This document shows positions 11,071 to 22,044 of a DNA stretch of 64,000 nt, in pieces. Every line of letters starts with the position of its first letter. The stretch's first letter is position 1. Made by a program: the position numbers and the translations under genes. The stretch comes from Prostheceraeus crozeri (lineage: Eukaryota; Platyhelminthes; Polycladida; Euryleptidae): assembly GCA_907163375.1 (NCBI GenBank), contig CAJQUW010005759.1, positions 1-64,000 of the forward strand, read 5' to 3'. Below the pieces are notes generated by a model. The model had not been told where the DNA came from, made no database searches, and saw only the letters and a program-made list of their open reading frames with translations.

Positions 11071-13512
11071 ATGACTGGTCAGGGCATTTTCCAAATACCT
11101 ACAAACTCTCACGGAAAGAGGAGTTGCTACATCTTTAGACAATGTATAAAAGAATACATTTCGATTGACTTATTAATGCACAAAATGAAATTCATTCATG
11201 ACTGTATTCGACAACAAGTTCTTCATCGATCTTTATGGTTTTCTCTTCCACGAAAATTTCGAAATAACAGACACCTGAATAGATTGTTCTCAAGAAACCT
11301 AATACGATCTGAAATTACAAATATAAATCATGAAATCGATCACACAAGAAAGTCAATAAGTACCAGACTTGAATGCTTAGAAATGCTAGTTCAAGATAAT
11401 TCACTAATGACCAGAATGTACACTTTCATTGAAGAAGGATGTCGACAAAACGCAATCAAAGTTACAGAAAGGCCTAAAACTCGGATGTTGAGACTACAAG
11501 AGCTGTACAATCACAACCAATTACCTTCTGAAAATGACGATATGCCGCGTTTACACGATCCACGAAATGATTTAATTACTGACCTCCCCAAATCTCTCTC
11601 CAATGAAGAACTGACACTATTGCAAAGGTCCGAAATTCAACTTGGCAAGTCCGTTCAATGAAAACTCAAAAACTGACTTTCATGTTCATTTCAGCCGCTT
11701 CCCCCATCAACTTCGTTGGAATGCTGAATTAGAAACTAAAAGTGAGAATAGATATGAAAATCAACCACAAAAATATCTCTGGCACTCATATCTCAGTATG
11801 CCACCTACTAATAATGAAATCGAAGCCAAACTCCATCAACTTTATCATGAACTGAGGAAGATAGTTGAAGATGTGAAATTTCAACCAAAATATTCAAATC
11901 TTTCCTTGTCTAGAAAACAGATTCTAGAAAATTTGAGACACAAAGACCTTACTTTTTTACCTTTGGATAAAGGATCCGAAATCTGTGTTGTAAATAATGA
12001 CATCTGCGACGAAGCTGGAATTAATCATTTGGCAGATGTTTCTACATATAAAAGAATTTCGCACTTAATCACTAAAACTATTGAACAGAAAATAAATTTA
12101 GTTTGGAAAAACATTGCAAAGGAAGGACATTTTCAAATTTTATCACAATCAGCTATGCCACAACTAATTCTACAATGCATCAATTTTATCACTTGATCAA
12201 AACCCATAAGGAAAGTGAACGATTAAAAATACTACCCATTGTCTCGAACAAAAAGGGACCGACCGAGAAACTGTCGTGGTTATTGACAAATATATTATCC
12301 CCCATGATTAATCTCATCCCATCTCATCTTGAGTCAAGTCTTCAACTAGACTAATTGATTCCATAAAAAATGTGAAACATAATCAATAACTCTACCCATA
12401 TAGCTACGACATCGTATCAATGTACACTTCAATCCCCATCGACGACGCTATATCAGCAGTTATAAACAAGCTCAAAGACAATAACATTGTTCATATCAGA
12501 GGCTTATCTTTGAACAATATTGCAGATCTTCTCAACATTGTTCTACATACATTTTTTCATTACCATGGTACCATCTACCAACAAGTCAAAGGCCTCCCTA
12601 CGGGCAACTCTCTATCAGGATTATTGGCATCTATTTTTATTGAAACAATAGAGAACAATGCTCTTCAAAATGTAAGTCAACTACCTTTATTCAAACAATA
12701 GGTTGATGATTGCTTCGCTTTAACGCTTAGTGAAGAACAAGCTTTAGACTTTTTGCAAGCCCTGAATGCACAGCATCCAGATATAAAATTCGAAATTGGG
12801 CATCCCAAAAATCAAAGATTTATAAGTCTTCTTGATTTTACAGTAACAATATCTTCATCCAATGAAGCACGATTTGAATTCTACAAAAAAGCAGCTAAAA
12901 AGAACATTTTTGTACACTCTGATTCTCACATGACAACTAAGACTAAAATTAATTTCATTATAAACGAAAAGAAGAGAATTTCTGATCGATGCTCATACGA
13001 ACCAACACGCATGAAGCACAAGAAGGATTTTGACGATCTATAGCGAACAAAATATAAAATCTTCGGAGAGAAAAATGCAACAGCACAGAAAATCAACAAA
13101 ACTAGAGCGAAACAACAATAAATGGACGAATAAAAATGTAGTATGTTTCCCTTTTCCATACATCTCAGATAATACTGACTCATGGATAAAACGCGTTTCC
13201 CAAAAACACAAACTTAATTTTTGACTTACAAGACGTAATAAAACACTTCGTCAACAACTGCAACGAAATGAAGTAGGTACAACATAACTATGCTCTCTTG
13301 CTAACTGCAAAATGAAAAGCAAAGAATTATGCAACCGAAAAGACATTATCTACAAGATCCACTGTAACAAAGGTGATAAATTTTATATTGGCAGTACCGT
13401 ACGACCGCTCCATGCCCGCTTCAAGGAACATACCACAAGCCCTTCATCTTCCGTGTTTAAACATATTCAAACGTGTAAAGTACAACTAAGTTTTGATACC
13501 AAGTTTTCTTGA
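11071..13512 (+). pseudogene. Penelope-like element (GIY-YIG type), near full-length coding but broken
   Basis: Seen, in order: an N-terminal basic/coiled region (11071-12196) ends in LTFLPLDKGSEICVV, the usual PLE lead-in to the fingers. Reverse-transcriptase blocks at 12103-12354 carry a H-x-I-K-T-H-K motif and IVSNKKGP. Motif A is SMYTSIPIDD at 12420. Motif B is QVKGLPTGNSLSGLLASIF. Motif C is VDDCFA near 12704. At 13312-13512 a GIY-YIG endonuclease start carries IIYKIHC and FYIGSTVRPLHARFKEH. Known: RT followed by a C-terminal GIY-YIG nuclease is diagnostic of Penelope-like retroelements. The blocks fall in several frames, with roughly five or six breaks, so this copy is inactive. Its GIY-YIG resembles the one at 57.3 kb (FYIGST-x-RPLH-x-R), suggesting one subfamily. 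Confidence 0.85.
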
Positions 13513-13605
13513 TTTATTATTTTTTATAAAATACTATTTATTATTTATTATATCTATTATTATTTATATTCATTTATTATATTATTATTATATAACAAGC
13601 ATATT
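13513..13605. repeat. AT-rich low-complexity tract
   Basis: A tract rich in TTATTA/TATTTA words directly follows the PLE nuclease end. It is plausible 3'-end sequence of the element but has no further content. From 13606 to 14660 only short unrelated frames occur. Confidence 0.6.
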
Positions 13606-14663
13606 TTACTTTGATTGCATCATCTTTTCGCTTTGTTTTCTAAGCTGGAAGTAGGCTTGCAATTGCTTGCTTACACATGATAAAGTTCGTATCAGAGAAT
13701 TGATGACGACAGGTTTTGGATTTCATGCCGGTGAATGACATCAAAGCTTGAAAATTATTCAAAGCAAAGATGCTTATGGAAATATTGATGATTTTCTCTT
13801 TTTGCTGCAGCAGTGCTGCCACTCTGGCAATATTGCATCTCAGCGGAGATATCTTGAAAATTTCGGAGATAATGAGATATTACTTAGATATATTTTTATT
13901 TCATAGATTCGTAACAAACAAACCGAACACAATCGATATTGTTATTGACAATATCACACAATCGATTGCCATGTTATTGATATCTGGCAAAAATCTTCGG
14001 GCAACGTAATCGGTAAGTAAAGGTAATCGGTAAGTAATTCACTTATGTAAATTCTGACCACATCCAACGAGATCAAAACAAATGTATCATCACAAGAAAT
14101 GCTACGTAGGTTAGTGATCAAATCAGAAGTGCTGTTCAAATGAGCCGGTGCAAACTTTACCATTTCATTTATTATCTGACTACAAATTCAATCTACCTGT
14201 TTCAGTAGGTGTAAGCCCTATGTAGGCCTATAGTCGCTATGGGTGTCAGGGGGCTATTATTATTTAACACATAACTTTAATTGTAGTGTTCTGAATACTG
14301 ACTATGAACTCATTTGTAAAGTGTGTAAAAGCAATTCTTGAACATCCTGGACTTTTAAGATCAGATACCCAGAGTATAACTGTAGTATTATAAATCGTGA
14401 TTATTTTAGTGCGTTGAGGGTGCACGTTCGGAGCGATTGTGATTGTAGCTCGATTGACGATCGAGAGGTGAAGATTCTATAGTGTGTTGGAAGTTCTGTT
14501 GATAAAGCGTTGTGTGAAGCTATATTGCTTCAATAATTGTTGTCCGAAATTTAATCGTCATCATCAGCGGCAAGCTTTCTGATTGGTCGCAATACATGCG
14601 TCTCTAAATTATCACTTTACCAATTTGTATACAATCAGTGTGCATGCATCTCTTTTTGACTTT

Positions 14664-14704
14664 TAAAGCGTTGATGAAGGGTCTAAACCCGAAGCGTCCG
14701 CGCA
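14664..14704 (+). ncRNA. Hammerhead-ribozyme-like motif (PLE terminal type), degenerate
   Basis: Seen: TTGATGAAGGGTCTAAACCC followed by GAAGCGTCC. It reads as a near CUGAUGA core, a 3-bp stem II (GGG...CCC) with a short loop, then GAAG where an active ribozyme has GAAA. Known: Penelope-like elements carry hammerhead ribozymes in their terminal repeats, and GATGAAGGGTC...GAAACGTC-like ends recur in invertebrate genomes. The first core base (C to T) and the last A of GAAA are changed, so activity is unlikely. It lies about 1.15 kb past the PLE on the same strand. Confidence 0.45.
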
Positions 14705-15414
14705 CAAAAAATCGTTTTTTCAAAACTTACTTGACGGTGTAAAAGAAAGAGGGAGCGAGAATTGTATTTTCTATTTTTCTATGTATCAAAATGAGAAACC
14801 TCCCGTTGGCGATCATAAGATCTTTATTGGAATACTAGCCCTGCTAACTTACTTCCTCTCAATTTTTACCACCAAAAGTGTTGCTGAAAATCTCTCAACT
14901 GTCCCAACCGTGAGTGTTTTTGAAGACTCCATCAATCGTGACTTCGTTGTGGTCATGACGAAATTTCTGACTATCTGTAAAATACATGTATATGTGTCTG
15001 TCGCTTTTGCTTCGTGCTTGTGGCACGTTCTTTTGTCAGTTGAGCCCTCTAGTCAATGTATCCTGGTAATAGTTTTCTCAAATTTTCAAGGCACAGAATT
15101 AGATTCATCTGCGCGCGCCTCGGTTTCCTAGAAAGGAAGAATTGTATGTAACCTTAATATCAAAATGGCACAACACAGAATTAGACAACTTGCTCCTTCT
15201 TGAATTGATAATTCGTGCATCGCTTGCTATTGGAAGTGGCAAACAGTAAGCTGTCAGCAGAGGACACCAGAGCTATAAGTGAGAGATGCGTGCTTGCTGT
15301 GATATCACTTCGCACACACCAAAACACACATCGAGGCCTGGCTTCGATTCAATGTATTCACTATACAGTGAGCAATGCTGATGAGAGGATGTGAAATCAT
15401 AAAGTGAAGTAATT
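14705..15414. other. Stretch without supported genes
   Basis: A 116-codon open frame at 14781-15131 has a hydrophobic N-terminal part but no recognisable domain, and nothing around it argues for a gene. The rest is unremarkable. Confidence 0.35.
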
Positions 15415-15562
15415 TTCGTGCGCCTGCTACTTTTTTAATAATGATCGGAAGGGCCAACATTATTGAGAAAACTTGTGCGCAACGATCTGAATTCTTCGAA
15501 TCTGAAGGAATTTTGGCAATCGAAGCACTCTGCTGGAACTCACATTAATCCGCAAGCGACGC
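15415..15562 (+). repeat. Dispersed repeat with a conserved reading frame (partner at 59.4 kb, inverted)
   Basis: Seen: this block matches the reverse complement of about 59380-59528, from TTTTCGTGCGCCTGCTA onward through ATCCGCAAGCGAC. The two copies have diverged at DNA level, yet the frame on this strand stays similar: RNDLNSSNLKEFWQSKHSAG here and RNDLNSFILKESWRSEHFEG there, both followed by NPQAT. That suggests a fragment of a coding repeat of unknown family. No nuclease, transposase or capsid motif is visible. Confidence 0.55.
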
Positions 15563-16078
15563 ACGACTTTTTTAGGAATTCCTTTTTTGCCCACTTGATA
15601 GACTCCTCGATCTGCCGTCAATTTCGTATTAATCACACTTCTAGCAAACCGAAGCAGATAAACAAAATATTTAATTCTGTGTTTCAAGCATTTCCTTGTT
15701 ACTCACGAACAAAGACCCCTGGTATCGGTCCTGACAACACCCTCGTGTAACGAAGCTCTACAACTGGTAGCGAACATTCCAAGACAGTGTTTGGTGAGTG
15801 AGGCCCTCGGTTGCGTCGGTGACTTTCAGAAGATCAATACCGCCAATGCCTTGGGGTTGCCCCTGTTCACTGCCACAGCTTCGATTCTACACAGCTGACA
15901 ATACATAGGCGCTAGGACGGGGGGCGCTTGTGCTTATAGAGACAATAGATGAACGTCCTAGAATAGGTAAATCCCGAGAAAGTAGGACTTATCGACCCTG
16001 ATCTCCGGCTCGAGACTGAAAGACAAGCCAGCTGCCCAATTCTGGAGTCGGACCCCTTCAGCGGCTTTCATAGTCCCG

Positions 16079-16741
16079 CAGCCAGAACGTGTTTCTGCAG
16101 GGAACGAGGCCGAAGGTGAGACTTTCACAGAATGATATAGACCCTGTGGCCACTACGAATCTGAACGTCTGCCGAGTTCTAGTGAATTCCTCTTCTTGTC
16201 AGACAGGATCAAAGAAAAACACATGTAAATCCAATGGAACGTAGATTGCAGTTTTTGGCTAAAATGAAATTTTGTATGTTTTCTTCGATTAAGAGAAAAG
16301 TACTTAGCCCAGAGTCATAATTTTTGACATGAAATGTCTTCAGGTCATTTCCTTTCATCTTCATGCACCCCTGTCTATAAAGCTAAACACATTTAGATTT
16401 GACGAGCCTCTTAATGTCGGCAAACACAAACATTTTGGGTAGCTTTATCCACATTCAATCACATGCTCACATACATTGCCGATCAGATGCATGATAATAG
16501 CTAGCACATGCACATAATAGAAAATGACCTGAAGACATTCCATGTCAAAAAGTATGACAATGGGATCGGTACTTTTCGTTTAATCAGAGAAAACATACAA
16601 AATTTCATTTTAGCCAAAAACTGCAATCTGCTTCTCATTGGATTAACATGTATTTTTCTTTGACAAGAAGATGAACTCACTAGAACTCGGCAGACTTGCC
16701 GATTCGAAGTAGGCATAGGGTGTGCATCATTCTGTGAAATT
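16079..16741. mobile_element. Palindromic foldback element, copy 1 (right end truncated)
   Basis: Seen: a long imperfect inverted repeat. The left arm (about 16079-16350) starts CAGCCAGAACGTGTTTCTG. The right arm (about 16515-16741) is its reverse complement, sharing blocks such as TTTCACAGAATGAT, GTCTGCCGAGTTCTAGTGA and TTTTTGGCTAAAATGAAATT. The loop is about 150 bp. The outermost ~45 bp of the right arm are missing compared with copy 2 at 18.3 kb. Arms and loop are both shared with that copy, so this is a mobile family and not a chance hairpin. It has no coding capacity. Confidence 0.85.
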
Positions 16742-17042
16742 CTATTCAGCAAAACATCAGTATCTCCGAGAAGTATCTCTGAAGCAGACACCGAACCCGA
16801 ACAACAGGATCAACCGGACGGAATGGTTTGGATGCATTGCCGCAACCTGATAAAGTTCAACTGGCCCCCCAGATTCTCTGGAACAGCGGCGGATTGCATC
16901 CCAATCCCCTAACAGACAGTGAACCTGACTTTAACAATGATTCGCATCCCGCATCTCCTTTTCTCTCGCGAGCACCTACTCTACCTTCTTCAGGGCCCCA
17001 TGATCCTGTTAATTCCACCAGTAACATAGAAGAAAGCGATAT

Positions 17043-17405
17043 ATGAATGGAGATAGTGGGCGCCACTTGACATCATTCCATCATATTAATATATTATCAA
17101 ATCATGTAATTGCAGCTGTAACTGGACCTGAAAAGAAAGCAGCTTACCTGATGATTCCGTGTCTGGGTCAGCAATTCTTAGGTGATGTGAGAATGAGAGC
17201 CATTGAACCCAAGATCATGTTCTCCACCACCATGAATCCAGCTCCACCGCCAAAGGATACGATGCTGTCGACTGTGACTCCAGCATGGTATCAATTCACG
17301 TGCAACTGTGGTGTCAGGTAATTACGTTGGACGCACAGAGAGGTGAGTGGCTAAGCGAGCTGATAAAGACCTTCCGCAATGACTGATGAAAGACAAGTGC
17401 GGGCG
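17043..17405 (+). pseudogene. GIY-YIG (Penelope-like) C-terminal relic
   Basis: Seen: the frame from 17100 gives PCLGQQFLGDVRMR, MFSTTMNPAPPPKDTM and YQFTCNCG. In a shifted frame NYVGRTER and AKRADKDLPQ follow at about 17318-17383. Known: a linker ending in KD...VYQFTC-x-C and then Y(V/I)GRT-x-R is the entry to the GIY-YIG nuclease of one group of Penelope-like retroelements. Only this piece remains, with one frame change and a stop in the nuclease. The upstream open frame at 16828-17046 (proline/serine-rich) is not recognised and may be unrelated. This is a different lineage from the GIY-YIG domains at 13.3 and 57.3 kb. Confidence 0.6.
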
Positions 17406-18299
17406 ATTTTCAGCAGCACCGGCAGGCGCGGTCCCACGTCACACGATGACGTACAGCACGCATCATTCGATCGCGCCAACCAGGAGTCCTCATGCTTCCG
17501 GCAGTTGGTTCGCACACGCCATCCGATGTTTTTGCCTCTTTCTCTGAAGTGACAATGATAACCTTACTCAGTCCAGTTTTATGAGTGTTTTGCAGAAACA
17601 AGCTTATTACAAACGCTCGCACTTTCATTGTAGTGTTATTTTTCTTCAAGAACGCCTCTCGAAGTTTTGGTTGAAGAGAATCGGCAAAAGTCCTCGCAAA
17701 ACGATAAAATTGTTTTGTCTGCTTTCTTCTTTCTAATGTCAAAATTGAAAAATCGACTATTAGATGTTGTGCAATAGATGTGGTGTCTACAATGTAAAGT
17801 ATTAAACATTTGGAAAAATGATTGAATCTTTTAGTCTTTAATTGATATAAAGCTACTTAACAACAGTTTGTTGTGCTTTCCTAATCATGTGAGTGTTTGC
17901 AATTTCTTTTCCAAATGAGGGCGAGTGAGTTTGTGTTACAGAATCACAGTATGTTAAAGAAAAATCTATCTGTTAATGAACTATATCGATGAAAAAACTA
18001 TCTTCTCAGTTGCGCATGTGCAGTCATGAACATGACGCAATAGTAGCTAGGTTACAGCTCATTAATAATAATCATTTCGTTATATTAACAGAAGCGTTCA
18101 TTAGCTTGCAGGTGTGAATAAAGATGCTAAAATATGTATATGTCAAAATCCTTGGGCAATGTTTCCTGCAGGTAAGACAACGTAGATGTATCAGAAGTGC
18201 AGATCAAAACTGATTAGACAATGCACGAGAAAATATGTTCAAAGGCAAATATGAGCCATCATACACGATGGTTTGTAGCGATTGACAGTATACTGTAGT
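17406..18299. other. Stretch without supported genes
   Basis: Short unrelated open frames only. An open minus-strand frame at 17410-17742 is rich in Lys/Arg but shows no domain. Confidence 0.4.
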
Positions 18300-18303
18300 C
18301 TGG

Positions 18304-18998
18304 CAGTCTGAACGAGTTTCTGCAAGGAATGAGGCTGAAAATAAAACTTTCACAGAATGATGTACACTCTATGCCTACTACGAATCTGCGCGTCTGCCGG
18401 GTTCTAGCTAGCTTCTCTTCTTGTCAGACAGGATCAAAGAGAAACGCATGTAAATCCAATGGGACGAAGATTGCAGTTTCTGGTTAAAATGATTTTTTTT
18501 TCACTTACTACGGTAAAAAAGTGCCAAAATATTTGACATGGAATGTCTTTGGTCATTTCCTATCACGTTAAAGGAACTCTGTTTATGAAGATAAACACAT
18601 TCCAATTTGTCAAGCCTCTTCATGTCGACAAGCACAAGCATTGTTGCCAATTTGATCCACATCTAGCTACATTCTCGGATACATCGCCGATAAGAAGCAT
18701 GATACTATCACATGGGCCTCATAGGAAGTGACCTGAAGACATTCCATGTCAAATATTACAGCTCTATACTGAGTATATTTACCGTAATAAACGAAACCAT
18801 TAAAAATTATCTTTAACCAAAAAACTGCAATCTGCGCACCATTGGATTGACATGGATTTTTCGTTGATCATGTGTGACTAGAAGACGAGCTAACTAGAAT
18901 TCGGCAGAGGCGCAAACCCATAGTAGGCACAGGGTAGTGCATCATTCTGGCAAAGTCTCATTTGCGGCCTCGTTTCTTACAGAGACTCGTTCTGGCTG
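18304..18998. mobile_element. Palindromic foldback element, copy 2 (both ends present)
   Basis: Seen: the left end is CAGTCTGAACGAGTTTCTG. The right end, reverse complemented, is CAGCCAGAACGAGTCTCTG. Arms of about 270 bp flank a loop of about 150 bp that is itself similar to the loop of copy 1. Flanks are CTGG on both sides (18300-18303 and 18999-19002), a possible 4-bp target-site duplication. A transcript would fold into a hairpin about 700 nt long. There is no open frame, and the autonomous partner is unknown. CAG...CTG termini recall several cut-and-paste superfamilies, so I do not assign one. Confidence 0.85.
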
Positions 18999-19002
18999 CT
19001 GG

Positions 19003-20861
19003 ACTAATATGAGACAAATGGAAATAGAAAGAATCTCGCTTGGCGGACCACCGAATAGTTTGAGTTCAAGTGGTTCGCTTCTCCTAACCCTATTTATTAT
19101 TGCTCCCTAACCCCATATTACTCTTTGATCTTTAAAAACAAGAAATTGATGGTATGACCTTGATAAACGATATGCTTTGATCAGTTCTCAGATAATGCTT
19201 GAGCATGCTTTACTGCATTTGACTAGCTGAGTCGTACTGAATACAACTCAAATAGAGATTTATTTTGATGCATGTGAATTACTCTGCGATTAGTCTACTG
19301 CTGTCTTTCTTAAATATCGTGCGAGGAAATTATAATAATTGTTCATCCAAGTGATTGAAGTGAGACATGACAATCTGTCCTCTGTCCATTTTGTGACTTG
19401 GGATTCACAGTTTGTGGCATAAAGAAGACAGTATTAGTTATTAATCTGTTATGAGTAGTGTTAAAAGTAAATTGCTATTCATTTACAATCAAAACACACA
19501 CAAAATAATGTACATAGATGCATGAATAAACATGTCAATTACAACCTCATTTTTGCTATGCTAATGGTCTATAAGAGATTTGATTTGATTAATATGCTTA
19601 CTTTTATAGGAAATTTCCAAAATTGCACTTTGAATAAAAGTTGGTGTGAGCTGGATTCACCCATTGTTCCGTTCATCCATTCTTTCCGAGATACTAGGTC
19701 TAAAAATATCATCCAAAAATGTTTTCGTGAAATGTTTTCAAATCTACACGACTTTAGTCCCATCCATACCGGACTCTAAAGCGAATTGATATCCGGGGTA
19801 GATTCTGACTCCCTCAATAACTTTTGAACTATAGCTCCGAATGACATGAAATTTTCAGGTTAAGATATTTTGGTGTGAGTTTTCTAAACTCGCTCATCTG
19901 CACACTATAATTAGTATTAACTACATGTATTTCTTGTCGACTGCAAGCATAGAAATTGATGAAAATAAATCCTCTACAATGGAAGTAAAGCGGATGTGTC
20001 GCGACCTTGAGTCAGCTGCAGATAAACAACTTCTATTTCTATGACTGCAAGTACTAATTTAGTTCCTTAAATGCATTGCCATTAGTGATATAGACAGTAT
20101 AGGATCAGCTGATTGTAGCATTTTGTATTTCTTGCAAGTTTATCAAACTATTACAATTTAAAATGTGAAGTTACAGTTACCCTTATGCTATGCAATATTG
20201 CTTCCAGTTGAATGAGAATTTTGGATATTACATTTGAAAAATTATCCTCCCAAAGTCGTAGTCATTTAAGCCCTCTGAGCGTCAGACCGTAAACAGCAAT
20301 TTGAAATTCTATTTTTTGTTGCTTTTTTGTCACTTGTTTGTTGTCGTCAATAACTAAACAAAAGAAATGAGAAGCTTCATACTTGCATTGAAATTCATGA
20401 TAACAGAAATTAATTAGCAATTAAATGTCTGATTTGAACATTGAATTTGGAGATTTGACACAGGATTTGGAAAGGGCTCAACGACTGAAACTAAACTAGA
20501 GTATATACAGTAGGCCTACCTAACTACCTAAAGTACAGAATTTTAAGCTAAAATTTGATTTTAAGAACAATTTTGAATTTTTAAGCCACAATCTGAATTT
20601 CAAAGTCAAACATTGTTTTCAGATATATCTGTCGACAAAATGATGCAAAATGTGCTGCTTTCTAATAATTTCTATGTCTCTAAAATTGCTGTAGAAGCAG
20701 TAACTAAAGTTGTTATCTCGCATCAGCACCGGTCTTGATCAGTTTGATTAGTGATAAATACGCTATTTACTAGCAAACCGATCATTTTTACTATTCATGT
20801 ATCATTCATATCTTTTACAATTGACATAATCCCCTTTTCTGCCAATTGGACCTGTAGAAAC
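19003..20861. other. Stretch without supported genes
   Basis: About 1.9 kb with only short unrelated open frames and no terminal repeats that I could pair. Confidence 0.45.
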
Positions 20862-21133
20862 TATGGGCGCTATTCTAAACCGCATTCCAAGCAGCTACCG
20901 TAGCCACATTCCAACGCCATTTCAGATGGCAAGGCCATGCCAGTTTCCTTGATTGTGAAATCACATTCCAGTTGGAATGCATGCATGCCATTCGATAGCG
21001 AGGGTGTCTGACCTAGTTTTAGCGCATGATGTTGTGACGAATTGTCAGCAGACCAATCACAGACGAGCTATTTCGTTAAACAGATATTCGTTGAACCTTT
21101 GCTTGATTCCATTGTTCTGATTCTTCCGGTGAA

Positions 21134-21418
21134 GTGATGACTTCAAGTGGGAAATTTTATTCAGGGGAAGAGAAGAGCTGGATTATTGAGCTAGTAAAAG
21201 AACAAGCTCACATAATTGAAAATAAAGAGAATAATATCAACATAAATAGAAAGAAGAATGAGATGTGGCAAGAGATTACTAAGCAAATTAATTCAAAGTT
21301 CAATACAAACCGATGCGTGAAGTCAGTTATTAATATATATCGGAAAATGAAAATGAGAGCCAAAACTGAGATCAGCGAGCAAAACCGCCTTCTTTTGCAG
21401 GAAAAGGTCCTTCTTTAG
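21134..21418 (+). CDS. Myb/SANT-like DNA-binding protein of the Harbinger element
   Basis: A 94-residue frame starts MMTSSGKFYSGEEKSWIIEL and continues with KKNEMWQEITKQIN and RCVKSVINIYRKMKMRAK. This is the trihelical Myb/SANT-like pattern (spaced Trp/Tyr/Phe, KK-x-x-x-W-x-x-I, N-x-Y-x-x-x-K) of the accessory DNA-binding protein in PIF/Harbinger elements, which recognises the transposon ends and helps bring the transposase into the nucleus. The usual partner is longer (roughly 200-300 residues), so only the DNA-binding head is left. It ends at the deletion junction in the element. Because the binding domain is uninterrupted it could still bind ends, but expression is not shown. Confidence 0.6.
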   Translation: MMTSSGKFYSGEEKSWIIELVKEQAHIIENKENNININRKKNEMWQEITKQINSKFNTNRCVKSVINIYRKMKMRAKTEISEQNRLLLQEKVLL

Positions 21419-21544
21419 CCTGTATCTTTCGATGAACTCATTTTCCGATAAGTTCTCAATAGGATTTGATCGGTCTCTAACGCCTCGATGCACAACACTA
21501 GTAATGTCAGCATACAATCGGTACTCGGGATCAACGACATCCAT
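21323..21544 (-). pseudogene. Harbinger transposase N-terminal fragment
   Basis: Reading leftward from 21544, the frame contains RDRSNPIENLSENEFIERYR followed by LKKDLF. HARBI1-like transposases start with an R-x-R-x-NP...F-x-x-R(Y/F)RL-x-K stretch, so this is the head of that enzyme. It runs into the complementary strand of the Myb-like gene and stops, so the HTH and DDE domains are absent. The two coding remnants overlap tail to tail over about 95 bp, which is a result of internal deletion and not a normal gene arrangement. Confidence 0.6.
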
Positions 21545-21921
21545 TCAGCACAAATAAGAGCTACGAATGCTGATTTATTCATCTACCTGATGCTATTATG
21601 CTTTTGCTTGGATGGCATGGGTCATCACGCATACCACTTCACAATAGCAATCTCGACAACCTCGCCAATGGAATAGGCAACGGTAGCCAGTGGAATGTGA
21701 TAGCTGGAATAACATTTCAGATGGCATTGGTACCCTTGCCACTGGCAGCCGTCGCTGGAATGCGGTTTAGAATAGCGCCCATATAAAAGTAGGCCTGCGT
21801 CAATTGATCTTACACGAGGCCAGTCTGAAGACGGAGTTGAATGGATATAATTGGCTGAGAGTTAGAAGAATTTGCAAACTGATAGAATGGCTACTGTGTC
21901 ACCTTTTGTTACGAGAATGAC

Positions 21922-21953
21922 GTTATACGAAGTTATACGAGAGTTATACGAAG
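21922..21953. repeat. Short direct repeats of GTTATACGA
   Basis: Three close copies of GTTATACGA(AGA)-like words lie about 120 bp upstream of the transporter gene. They could be a spacer expansion or a binding-site cluster. Nothing decides between these. Confidence 0.5.
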
Positions 21954-22044
21954 TCTGATTTCAATAGAATGAGGTCATGTAGAAGCATTTAATAGCTAGC
22001 GGCAGTAGACCGTGATGTTGTTTTTCAGCTTTCTTTGACTGAAC

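Larger units (their letters stand above)
20864..21781. mobile_element. Internally deleted PIF/Harbinger element, 918 bp
   Basis: Seen: the two ends are perfect inverted repeats over about 27 bp, beginning TGGGCGCTATTCTAAACCGC. They are flanked by TA on each side (20862-20863 and 21782-21783). Inside, a Myb/SANT-like protein is encoded rightward and the N-terminus of a Harbinger transposase leftward, with overlapping 3' ends. Known: PIF/Harbinger elements carry exactly these two genes. Nearly all of the transposase, including its DDE core, is gone. Harbinger TSDs are usually 3 bp (TWA). Here only TA matches on both sides, so the exact boundary is uncertain by one base. Confidence 0.8.

Noticed and set aside
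16501-16791. A 96-codon minus-strand protein
   Set aside because: It lies across the right arm and loop of the foldback element and has no counterpart in the second copy.
21924-21936. A 13-base match to one arm of the phage P1 loxP site (TATACGAAGTTAT)
   Set aside because: Only one arm is present. There is no 8-bp spacer and inverted partner, and the word sits in a short GTTATACGA direct repeat, so it is coincidence. A construct or vector origin is not supported by the surroundings.
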